From CAVXSP01 sp963724645 (lineage in GTDB: Bacteria > Acidobacteriota > Vicinamibacteria > Vicinamibacterales > SCN-69-37), in contig CAVRVJ010000003.1 of NCBI GenBank assembly GCA_963724645.1, positions 1,673,412-1,737,411 on the forward strand: a DNA stretch of 64,000 bases, in the 5' to 3' direction. The position numbers and the translations under genes were made by a program. Position 1 is the first letter of the stretch. The number at the start of each line of letters is the position of its first letter. This document shows positions 37,584 through 44,912 of this stretch, in pieces. The notes under the pieces are model-generated. The model ran no database searches and was not told the origin of the DNA. It saw only the letters and a list, made by a program, of their open reading frames with translations.

Positions 37584-40300
37584 TGCGGCGTCTGGCCGCC
37601 CTAGCAATCACGATCGCACTCGCATGGCTGGTCGTGCGGCTCGGCGACCAGGCCGCCAGCTCCGCCGTCCTGGCGCTCGGCGTGGCGCTCCTCGCCGCCG
37701 CCATCGTCGGCTGGCTCCTCGAATTCCTCCGTCTGCCGCGCATCACCGGCTACTTGATGTTCGGCCTGCTGTGCGGGCCGTACGTCGGCAACATCATCCG
37801 CGAGTCGATGGCGCGCGACCTGCAAGTCGCCAACGGTCTGGCCATCGCGGTGATCGGTTTCATCGCGGGCCTCGAGCTGAACTTCGACCGGCTGCGGCCG
37901 CGGCTCGCGACCATCGCGACGATCGGCGGCATCACGATCGCCGTTGCCTGGCTCGGTCTGTTCGCGGGACTGTATCTGGCGTGGCCGTGGCTGCCGATCG
38001 GCGCCGAGCTCGTCGGATGGACGCGCGTCGCGGCGGCGAGCCTGGCCGCGACGGTGCTGGTCGGTTTCTCGACGACGGTGACGATCGCGGTGATTACGGA
38101 GAGCCGGGCTCGCGGGCCGCTGGCCGAACTGGCGGTTCCTCTCGTCGTGCTCGCCGACCTCGTAGTCATTCTTCTGTTCGCCATTTGCATGGAAGCGACT
38201 CGGCTGGCATTCGGCGCGCACGAAGGCGCCCCGATGCTGTTCGTGATCTCCACGGCGTGGGAGATCATCGGATCGTTCGCGTTCGGCACGATCTTCGGAT
38301 CGCTCTTCGCGTTGTATCTGCGCTACGTCGGCCGGGAACTCACGCTGGTGCTCGTGTCGATGTGCGTCGCGCTGACGGCCCTCGGCGCGCAATGGCATTT
38401 CGTGCCGCTGCTCGCCGCCGTGGCGGCCGGGGTCGTCGTCCAGAATGCGGCGTCGCCCGTCGGCGACGTGCTGCGCGACGCCATCGAGCGCGGAGCCATG
38501 CCGATTGTGGTGTTGTTCTTTGCCGCCGCCGGCGCATCGATTCATCTGGAGGCCCTCGCGACGCTGGGGGCCACGGCCGTCGCGATCTCCGCCGTCCGGC
38601 TCGTCTTTGTCAGATGGGGCACGTTGCTCGGCGCGCGCGCCGCGGGCGTCGACACACCGGCATCGCGGCTGTTGTGGCGCGCGCTGATGACAAAGGCTGG
38701 CGTCGCGCTCGGCCTCGCCGTGCTGGCGGCTAACGAGTATCCGACCTGGGGCGGCCGGCTCGAGACGCTTGTCGTCGCGATCATCGCGCTGCACGAGGTC
38801 GTCGGGCCGATCCTGTTCAAGTCGGCGCTCGCGCAGGTGAAGGAAATCGGCCGCGCGGGGGCCGGGCTTGTCGTCGTTTCGAATCGCGAACCCTGGGTCC
38901 ACGAGTACGCAGAAGACGGATCGATTCGCGTGCGGCCGACGCCGGGCGGCGTGTCCGTAGCGCTCGACGCGCTGATGCGCGAGCGCGGTGGCGTGTGGAT
39001 CGCGCACGGCGCCGGCAGCGCCGATCGCGCCGTCGTGGACGAGCGGAGCTCCGTGGAGATGCCGCCGGAGTCGCCGGCGTACCGACTGCGTCGAATCTGG
39101 CTGACCAAGGAGGAGGAAGAGGGCTATTACGCCGGCTTCGCGAACAGCGGTCTGTGGCCCCTCTGCCATCAGGCGCATGTCCGGCCGATCTTCAAGGCGG
39201 AAGACTGGGAGGCGTACCGGGCGGTCAATCGTCGCTTCGCCGAAATCGCCGCGGTCGAGGCGCCGACCGATGCCTCGGTCTTTCTCAACGACTATCACCT
39301 CGCGCTCGTCGCGCAGTACCTCCGCGAACGGCGGCCGCTGCTTCGCACGGCACTCTTCTGGCACATTCCCTGGCCCGATCCCGATCGCCTGCGCATCTGT
39401 CCATGGCGCAAGGAGATTGTCGAGGGCCTGCTGAACAACGACCTGCTTGCGTTTCAAGTGCCGCGCGATCAGAAGAACTTTCTGGCGGCGGCCGAAGAGG
39501 AAGCCGGCGCGTCGGTCTCCAGCGAGATCGTCCATCGAGGCGACCGGTCGGTGCGTGTCGTGGCGATCCCGATCGGCGCCGATTTCGATCGGATCCAGGG
39601 AATCCTCGCCGATGAGACCCTGCAGACCACGATGCGGCGTCTGACGGACGAGCTTCGACTCGACGGCGACGACCGCGTGATCGGCGTGGGAGTCGACCGT
39701 CTTGATTACACGAAGGGGATTCCGGAACGCGTTGCCGCCATAGAACGCCTGCTGGACGAGCGGCCGGACTTGCGCGACCGGTTCACGTTTGTCCAGATCG
39801 GCGTGCTGTCGCGAGCCGAAGTGCCGGCTTACGTGGAAATCGGCGCCGAGATCGATGATCTGGTCGCACGCGTGAACGTGCGCTATGGACGCGGCCCGGA
39901 GGAGGGTCCGATCCGGTATTTGAAGAAGCCGTTCGAGCTGCCGGAGTTGGTCGCGCTCTACCGCCTCGCCAACTTCTGCATTGTCTCGTCGCTGCACGAC
40001 GGCATGAATCTGGTGGCCAAGGAGTTCGTCGCCGCGCGCGACGACCTGGACGGCGTGCTCATTCTGAGCGAGCTCGCCGGGGCCGCGCAGGAGCTGGCCG
40101 AAGCCATGATCATCAACCCATACGAGGAGCAAGGCTTCACGGCCGCGATCGAGCGCGCAATCGAGATGCCCGGCTGGGAGCGACGACGGCGCATGCAGGC
40201 TCTGCGACGCCGCGTCGCCGGACGCGACGTACTGGACTGGGCGTCGAACATCCTCGATCGCCTCGAACGGCGGAAAGGATTGGGGTTCCTGTCTGGCTAG
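37583..40300 (+). CDS. fusion: CPA2-type cation/proton antiporter joined to trehalose-6-phosphate synthase
   Basis: 905 residues in one uninterrupted frame. Residues 1 to about 425 form an antiporter-like membrane domain of about 12 helices (GYLMFGLLCGPYVGN, IGFIAGLELNFDRLRP, VGFSTTVTIAVITESRARG, VLADLVVILLFA, FFAAAGASIHLEAL). After a very short linker (QVKEIGRAGAG), residues about 429-905 are a complete GT20 OtsA: LVVVSNREP, PTPGGVSVAL, FLNDYHLALVAQYL, GVDRLDYTKGIPERV with Arg706/Lys711, and DGMNLVAKEFVA with Asp806/Glu814, spaced exactly as in E. coli OtsA. UDP-glucose plus glucose-6-phosphate to trehalose-6-phosphate is expected in the cytoplasm. otsB follows. Confidence 0.88.
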   Translation: MRRLAALAITIALAWLVVRLGDQAASSAVLALGVALLAAAIVGWLLEFLRLPRITGYLMFGLLCGPYVGNIIRESMARDLQVANGLAIAVIGFIAGLELNFDRLRPRLATIATIGGITIAVAWLGLFAGLYLAWPWLPIGAELVGWTRVAAASLAATVLVGFSTTVTIAVITESRARGPLAELAVPLVVLADLVVILLFAICMEATRLAFGAHEGAPMLFVISTAWEIIGSFAFGTIFGSLFALYLRYVGRELTLVLVSMCVALTALGAQWHFVPLLAAVAAGVVVQNAASPVGDVLRDAIERGAMPIVVLFFAAAGASIHLEALATLGATAVAISAVRLVFVRWGTLLGARAAGVDTPASRLLWRALMTKAGVALGLAVLAANEYPTWGGRLETLVVAIIALHEVVGPILFKSALAQVKEIGRAGAGLVVVSNREPWVHEYAEDGSIRVRPTPGGVSVALDALMRERGGVWIAHGAGSADRAVVDERSSVEMPPESPAYRLRRIWLTKEEEEGYYAGFANSGLWPLCHQAHVRPIFKAEDWEAYRAVNRRFAEIAAVEAPTDASVFLNDYHLALVAQYLRERRPLLRTALFWHIPWPDPDRLRICPWRKEIVEGLLNNDLLAFQVPRDQKNFLAAAEEEAGASVSSEIVHRGDRSVRVVAIPIGADFDRIQGILADETLQTTMRRLTDELRLDGDDRVIGVGVDRLDYTKGIPERVAAIERLLDERPDLRDRFTFVQIGVLSRAEVPAYVEIGAEIDDLVARVNVRYGRGPEEGPIRYLKKPFELPELVALYRLANFCIVSSLHDGMNLVAKEFVAARDDLDGVLILSELAGAAQELAEAMIINPYEEQGFTAAIERAIEMPGWERRRRMQALRRRVAGRDVLDWASNILDRLERRKGLGFLSG

Positions 40301-40340
40301 ACACGCACGGGCAGACGCCGCGTTCCACCCGTCCGACCTG

Positions 40341-41132
40341 GTGGCAGCCGAGGTCCAGCGGCGGCTGACACACCGGCACGCGCTGCTGCTGACCGATTTC
40401 GACGGGACACTGGCCGATCTGGCGCCCACGCCGGGCGACGCAATGATGGCCGACGACGTGCGCGCCCAGATCGATATCCTCGGCGCGCTCGAGTCGGTGA
40501 CGCTTGGCGTCGTCAGTGGCCGGCGGCTGGCCGACGTCCGCGAACGCGTGGGACCGGCGGCGGAATTCGTTGCCGGCCTGCACGGTTTGGAGATCATCGG
40601 GCCTTCCGAGTCCTTCGCTCACCCATCGCTGAAGACGGTCGGGCCGGTCATTCGAGATCTGCTCGCCCTCGCCGCTCGGGAGCTCTCCTGGTGCGAGGGC
40701 CTGCTGCTCGAGGACAAGACCTTCTCACTGGCCTGTCATGTCCGCCTGGCGGCGCCGGATGCCGGAGCGGCGGCGCTCGAGACATTTGCCACACTGGCGG
40801 AACCGCAAATCGAATCCGGCATTCTGAAGCTGCTGCCAGGGGCAAAGGTCTACGAGCTGCTGCCCGCGGCGGATTGGCATAAGGGTCGCGCAGTCGAATG
40901 GATTCGTGCCCGCGTGGCTGCCGGTCATGACTCGCCCGTGACGGTGATCTATCTCGGCGACGACCGCACCGACGAGGATGCGTTTGCGTCGCTCGCACCC
41001 GAGGACATCGCCATCGGTGTCGGTTCGCGGCCGCACACGCACTTGATCGACTGGCGCCTGGCCGGCCCCGCCTCGGCCGGCCGGTTTTTCGCCCACCTCG
41101 CGCGCCTGCGTGTGGGGAGTCTTCCACAATAG
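40341..41132 (+). CDS. otsB: trehalose-6-phosphate phosphatase (OtsB)
   Basis: 263 residues. HAD phosphatase with LLLTDFDGTLADLAP (nucleophile Asp), VVSGRRLADVRE, a cap region and YLGDDRTDEDAF. It completes trehalose synthesis with the upstream OtsA domain. The GTG at 40341 puts DFDGT at about residue 19; the frame extends upstream to CTG codons, so the true start is uncertain. It lies 40 bases after the fusion gene. Confidence 0.92.
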   Translation: MAAEVQRRLTHRHALLLTDFDGTLADLAPTPGDAMMADDVRAQIDILGALESVTLGVVSGRRLADVRERVGPAAEFVAGLHGLEIIGPSESFAHPSLKTVGPVIRDLLALAARELSWCEGLLLEDKTFSLACHVRLAAPDAGAAALETFATLAEPQIESGILKLLPGAKVYELLPAADWHKGRAVEWIRARVAAGHDSPVTVIYLGDDRTDEDAFASLAPEDIAIGVGSRPHTHLIDWRLAGPASAGRFFAHLARLRVGSLPQ

Positions 41133-41203
41133 GGGGACGGGTTTCGATTTGTGGAAAACTCGAACGCACTACAATGAGTTTTCCAGACCGAAACCCGTCC
41201 CCC
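41132..41203. terminator. long perfect hairpin between otsB and mqnD
   Basis: GGGGGACGGGTTTCG (41132-41146) pairs perfectly with CGAAACCCGTCCCCC (41189-41203). An inner stem GGAAAACTC/GAGTTTTCC (41153-41161, 41176-41184) continues it. It begins at the otsB stop and ends 2 bases before the mqnD ATG. It could terminate otsB transcription or hide the mqnD ribosome site. The GGGGACGGGTTTC motif also resembles REP elements tied to RAYT transposases. Confidence 0.7.
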
Positions 41204-41205
41204 TT

Positions 41206-42033
41206 ATGAAAATCACGGTCGCTCACAGTCCGGATTCCGATGACGCATTCATGTTCTTTGGCTTGGCGAGTGGCGCCGTCCGCGTAGAAGGCGTCGACGT
41301 CGATCAGGTACTCGCCGATATTGAAACCCTGAACCGCGCCGCCTTCGAGGGCCGCTACGAGGTCACGGCTGTTTCATTTCACGCCTACGCGCACCTGGTC
41401 GACAAGTACGCGCTGCTGCCGCATGGCGCGAGCATGGGCGATCGGTACGGCCCGATTCTCGTCGCCCGCCAGCCGCTGGCCGCGCGCTCGTTGAAGGGCC
41501 TCAAAGTGGGAATCCCCGGGCGACTGACGTCGGCATTTCTGACGCTGCAGCTCTATGACGCCTCGTTTGACTTCGAGGTGATTCCCTTTGATCAGATTCA
41601 GCAGGCGGTGATGGACGGGGTCGTCGACGCCGGCCTGTTGATCCACGAAGGCCAGCTCACATACCGATCGCAAGGACTCGAGAAGATCGTTGACCTCGGT
41701 GAATGGTGGTTCGACCGGACGGGTGGTCTGCCGCTGCCGCTCGGCGGCAATGTCATTCGTCGCGATCTGGGCGGCGACATGATTCGAGTCGTCTCGAAGA
41801 TGCTCCACGACAGCATCGCGCACGCGCTCTCCAATCGCCCGGCGGCCGTGCAATACGCGCAGCAATTCGGCCGGGGCCTGGACGAGACCACGACCGATCG
41901 ATTCGTCGGAATGTACGTGAACCAGCTGACACTCGATTACGGCCCGCGTGGCCGCGCGGGGCTGGAGCGGTTTTTTGGCGAGGCGTTCGAGCGTGGCCTG
42001 ATTCCGAAGAGAATCGACGTCGAGTTCGTGTAG
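41206..42033 (+). CDS. mqnD: 1,4-dihydroxy-6-naphthoate synthase (MqnD)
   Basis: 275 residues of the MqnA/MqnD periplasmic-binding-like fold. MqnD traits are AHSPDSDDAFMFFGLASG near the start, ETLNRAAFEGRYEVTAVSFHAYAH, VDAGLLIHEGQLTY and LPLPLGGNVIRRDLG. It works in the futalosine menaquinone pathway with MqnE (48137). No good ribosome site is visible because a hairpin occupies the leader. Confidence 0.88.
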   Translation: MKITVAHSPDSDDAFMFFGLASGAVRVEGVDVDQVLADIETLNRAAFEGRYEVTAVSFHAYAHLVDKYALLPHGASMGDRYGPILVARQPLAARSLKGLKVGIPGRLTSAFLTLQLYDASFDFEVIPFDQIQQAVMDGVVDAGLLIHEGQLTYRSQGLEKIVDLGEWWFDRTGGLPLPLGGNVIRRDLGGDMIRVVSKMLHDSIAHALSNRPAAVQYAQQFGRGLDETTTDRFVGMYVNQLTLDYGPRGRAGLERFFGEAFERGLIPKRIDVEFV

Positions 42034-42082
42034 TCAATCGGCCCCAGGCCGCGGGCCGCGAGACGAAGGCAACTGCATCACA

Positions 42083-43018
42083 TCACTTGAAGACGTCCGG
42101 ATGCAGCGCCCGGGCCATCAGCATGACGGCGTCCGGGACACGCGGTCCTGGGATAGACATGACCTCGTCGGTCAGCAGATAGACTCGGCCGGTGCGGACG
42201 GCGGGCATCGAGGCCAGCGCCCGCCAGGCGTCGCGTTCCCGCGCAACGCGCGCCGGCGTCCACTCCGGGCCGGCACGGATTTCGAGAATCACCTCGGGCG
42301 CTCGTGCGAGCGCCAGCTCGGAGGTCACCTGCAAGCTCTGGCGATGGACGTCGGAGAACACATCCGCGCCGCCGGCCGTTTCGAGCATGTCGTGCAGAAA
42401 CCCGACCCCGCCGCTGGCGAACATCCCCCGCAGCGTTCCCGGTTCACGCTCGAAGACGATCATGGTCTTCGGCTTCGGGCGGTTGCCGATCCTGGTCCGA
42501 ACGTCCGTCAGGCGTTTCTCGAGAGCGAGGGCCAGCCGGTTGGCGACGTCGGCGCGGCCAACCCGCGCGCCGACCTGGCGCAGGGTCCGGGTGACGTCCG
42601 CCAGGCCTGCGTGCTCATAGTTGAACATCGGAATATGCGCGCGGCCGAGCCGTTCGATCAGGGCGCTCTGTGTCCCGTACACGACGACGAGGTCAGGGCG
42701 GAGTGAGAGGATCCGCTCGAAATCTGGATCGAGCAGGCCGCCAACCTTGGTCCGGGTCTCGACCTCGTGCGGGTAATGATCGAACGTCGATACTCCAACG
42801 ACTGCGTCGCCAGCCCCGATGGCGAAAAGCATCTCAGTGACCGAGGGAATCAGGGAAATGATGCGGTGGGGGACAGGGCTCGTGACGCTGCGAGCCTGCG
42901 AGCCGGCCGGCCTGGGCACGGCGTGAGCTCGAAAACCACAGCCGAGAATGAGCGCCACGGCAAGCAACGCTGCTGGCGCCCGACTCCCTCGCGGCCTTGC
43001 CGTCTGACCTCGAGTCAT
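42083..43018 (-). CDS. btuF: cobalamin ABC transporter substrate-binding protein (BtuF-like)
   Basis: 311 residues. Signal peptide (AALLAVALILGCGFRAHA) and a type III binding-protein fold: RIISLIPSVTEMLFAIGAGDAVVGVSTFDHYP, DFERILSLRPDLVVVYG, DMLETAGGADVF and a long backbone helix. The ATG overlaps the permease stop (ATGA). The B12 riboswitch upstream of the receptor in the same cluster supports cobalamin rather than heme or siderophore. Confidence 0.88.
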   Translation of the reverse strand: MTRGQTARPRGSRAPAALLAVALILGCGFRAHAVPRPAGSQARSVTSPVPHRIISLIPSVTEMLFAIGAGDAVVGVSTFDHYPHEVETRTKVGGLLDPDFERILSLRPDLVVVYGTQSALIERLGRAHIPMFNYEHAGLADVTRTLRQVGARVGRADVANRLALALEKRLTDVRTRIGNRPKPKTMIVFEREPGTLRGMFASGGVGFLHDMLETAGGADVFSDVHRQSLQVTSELALARAPEVILEIRAGPEWTPARVARERDAWRALASMPAVRTGRVYLLTDEVMSIPGPRVPDAVMLMARALHPDVFK

Positions 43019-44019
43019 CTCTTCCTCACCAGCAGCCAGAGAAAAAACGGCCCGCCGAGCAGGGCCGTGATGACCCCGACGGGCAACTCCATCGGCGCGA
43101 TCGCCGTTCGCGCGAGGATGTCGCAGACCACGAGAAATGCCGCACCGAGAAATGTGGACGCCGGCAGGACGACCCGATGGTCCGCGCCGACGAGAAGGCG
43201 CACCAGATGCGGCACGATGATGCCGATAAACCCGATCGGGCCGCCAATCGACACGGCCGCGCCTGTGGCGAGCGACGCGCTGAAGAACGCAAGGCGCTGC
43301 GCCTGCTCGACCTTCACACCACGCGACTCGGCGGCGTCGACTCCGAGGCTCAGCAGATTCAGCGGTCTGGCGAGCCAGGCGAACGCGACGAACGCAACTG
43401 CAATGAACGGCAGGGCGGCCAGGATCGGCGAATAACTGGCGACGTCCAGATCGCCCATGAGCCAGCGCATGGCGCGGAAGACCTCGGAGAAATTGCTGAG
43501 GTACTGCACGAACAGAATCAGCGCCGAAAAAAACGCGTTCAGCGTCACGCCGGCAAGGAGGAGCACCGTGGTGGAGAATCCGGATCGCCTTGCCGAGGCC
43601 AGCGCATAGACCACGGCAACCGCCAGCGCGGCGCCTGCCAGGCTGGCCGAGGCGACGCCGCCGGCGGGCATCGCCGCACCGAAGGTGATCGCAATCATGG
43701 CGCCCAGCGCCGCACCGGCCGAGACCCCAAGCGTGTACGGCGTCGCAAGGGGGTTGCGGAGCAATCCCTGGAACACCACGCCGGCGGCGGCCAGGCAGCC
43801 GCCGACAAGTGCCGCTGCCACCGCGCGCGGCAGTCGAGCGATGAAGAAGATCTGCCGATCCAGATTGTCCGGCGCCGCGGCAGCGCCGGTAAAGACTTTC
43901 GCGAAGCTGATCGACGTCGTGCCGACAAACGGCGCGCCGATCACGGCGGCGACCATCGCAAGAAAGCAGACGGCAATCACTGGTGATGCGCGCCGCAACG
44001 GATGCCGAACGTCCATCAC
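43015..44019 (-). CDS. btuC: cobalamin ABC transporter permease (BtuC/FecCD family)
   Basis: 334 residues, about ten membrane helices. Family marks: RLPRAVAAALVGGCLAAAGVVFQGLLRNPLATPYTLG, GVTLNAFFSALILF, GVDAAESRGVKVEQAQRLAFFSASLATGAAVSIGGPIGFIGIIVPHLVRL. Overlaps the ATPase and BtuF genes by 4 bases on each side, a tight operon. Confidence 0.92.
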   Translation of the reverse strand: MMDVRHPLRRASPVIAVCFLAMVAAVIGAPFVGTTSISFAKVFTGAAAAPDNLDRQIFFIARLPRAVAAALVGGCLAAAGVVFQGLLRNPLATPYTLGVSAGAALGAMIAITFGAAMPAGGVASASLAGAALAVAVVYALASARRSGFSTTVLLLAGVTLNAFFSALILFVQYLSNFSEVFRAMRWLMGDLDVASYSPILAALPFIAVAFVAFAWLARPLNLLSLGVDAAESRGVKVEQAQRLAFFSASLATGAAVSIGGPIGFIGIIVPHLVRLLVGADHRVVLPASTFLGAAFLVVCDILARTAIAPMELPVGVITALLGGPFFLWLLVRKR

Positions 44020-44912
44020 GGGTTCGCGACTCCGGCAGCCGGCATCTCGCGCAGATCCTCTTCGTCAAGCTCGTACAGTTCGGCCACGCGCATCCGGGTC
44101 AGGGTGTCGGCCACGGGTCCTCGAGCAAGCACGCGTCCTGCCTTGAGCAGCACCAGCTCGGTGCAGAGCGCGGCGGCCAGCCGGAGGTCATGCGTCGACA
44201 GCACAACGCCGATGCCATGATCCTTCGGCAGGCGCCGGATCAATCGCGCGACCTCGATCTGGTACTTCAGATCGAGCGAAGCCGTGGGCTCATCGAGCAG
44301 GAGGAGGCGTCCGGCGTTGGCTGCGGCCGGCGGGCTCTCCGTCGCAGCCGAGTGCCGGGCATCGCGTGCCTGGTCCAACTGCGCCAGAGCGGAGGCGATG
44401 ATCACGCGTTGTTTTTCCCCGCCGCTGAGCGTCTGGAACCCGCGGTGCGCCACGTGCCGCGTGCCGGTCGAGTCGAGTGCGTCCAATGCGGCGCGAATGT
44501 CCGCGGGCGTCTCGACTTCGAACGCGCCAAGATGCGGATACCGTCCCATGAGGGCGATCTCCAGGGCGCTGTAGTCGAACGCCAGGTGCGTTTCCTGCGG
44601 CACGACCGCACACCGGCGCGCGACAGCCGCCCGAGGCCAGCGGGACAGATTCTCGCCATCGAGGATCACTTCGCCGCTGTCCGGTTTCAGCGTCCCGGCC
44701 AGCAGCCGCAAGAGCGTCGTCTTGCCCGATCCATTGGGACCGAGAATCCCGACGAGCGCGCCTCTCGTGATCTCGAGCGACACGCCGTCAATCACGAGGC
44801 CAGAGGCCCTGGGCCCTGGGCCCAAGGAAGAACGCTCTCTCTTGGGCCTGGGGGCTTGGGCCTCGGGCCTGGCTCGGCCGTACCCGAACCTCAGATCAAC
44901 GGCTTGCAGCAA
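44016..44912 (-). CDS. btuD: cobalamin ABC transporter ATPase with an in-frame repeat insertion
   Basis: 298 residues. Walker A GILGPNGSGKTTLL, Q-loop VVPQETHLAFDYSALEIALMGRYPHLG, signature LSGGEKQRVIIASALAQ, Walker B LLLLDEPTASLDL, H-loop STHDLRLA. Two insertions are odd. Residues about 13-39 (ARPEAQAPRPKRERSS and following) are the translation of a GGCCC palindromic element placed between FGYG and LVIDGVSLEI. About 20 extra residues (ARDARHSAATESPPAAANAG) sit between ALAQ and the Walker B strand. Neither disrupts the frame. Confidence 0.9.
   Translation of the reverse strand: MLQAVDLRFGYGRARPEAQAPRPKRERSSLGPGPRASGLVIDGVSLEITRGALVGILGPNGSGKTTLLRLLAGTLKPDSGEVILDGENLSRWPRAAVARRCAVVPQETHLAFDYSALEIALMGRYPHLGAFEVETPADIRAALDALDSTGTRHVAHRGFQTLSGGEKQRVIIASALAQLDQARDARHSAATESPPAAANAGRLLLLDEPTASLDLKYQIEVARLIRRLPKDHGIGVVLSTHDLRLAAALCTELVLLKAGRVLARGPVADTLTRMRVAELYELDEEDLREMPAAGVANP
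44796..44873. repeat. GGCCC palindromic element inside the btuD coding sequence
   Basis: GAGGCCAGAGGCCCTGGGCC and CTGGGCCCAAG face CTTGGGCCTGGGGG and CTTGGGCCTCGGGCCTGG. Same family as the intergenic copies at 18225, 21953, 26869 and 48038. Here it lies in frame near the start of btuD with a length of about 26 codons. Confidence 0.85.

Noticed and set aside
37601..40597. 998-codon open frame on the minus strand
   Set aside because: It is antisense to the antiporter-OtsA fusion, which has clear domain motifs. Its composition (Arg, His, Asp-rich) is that of a GC-rich mirror frame.
43019..44068. First 350 codons of a 661-codon minus frame ending with BtuF
   Set aside because: Out of frame with the real btuC gene on the same strand. 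Only the last 311 codons (from 43018) are BtuF.
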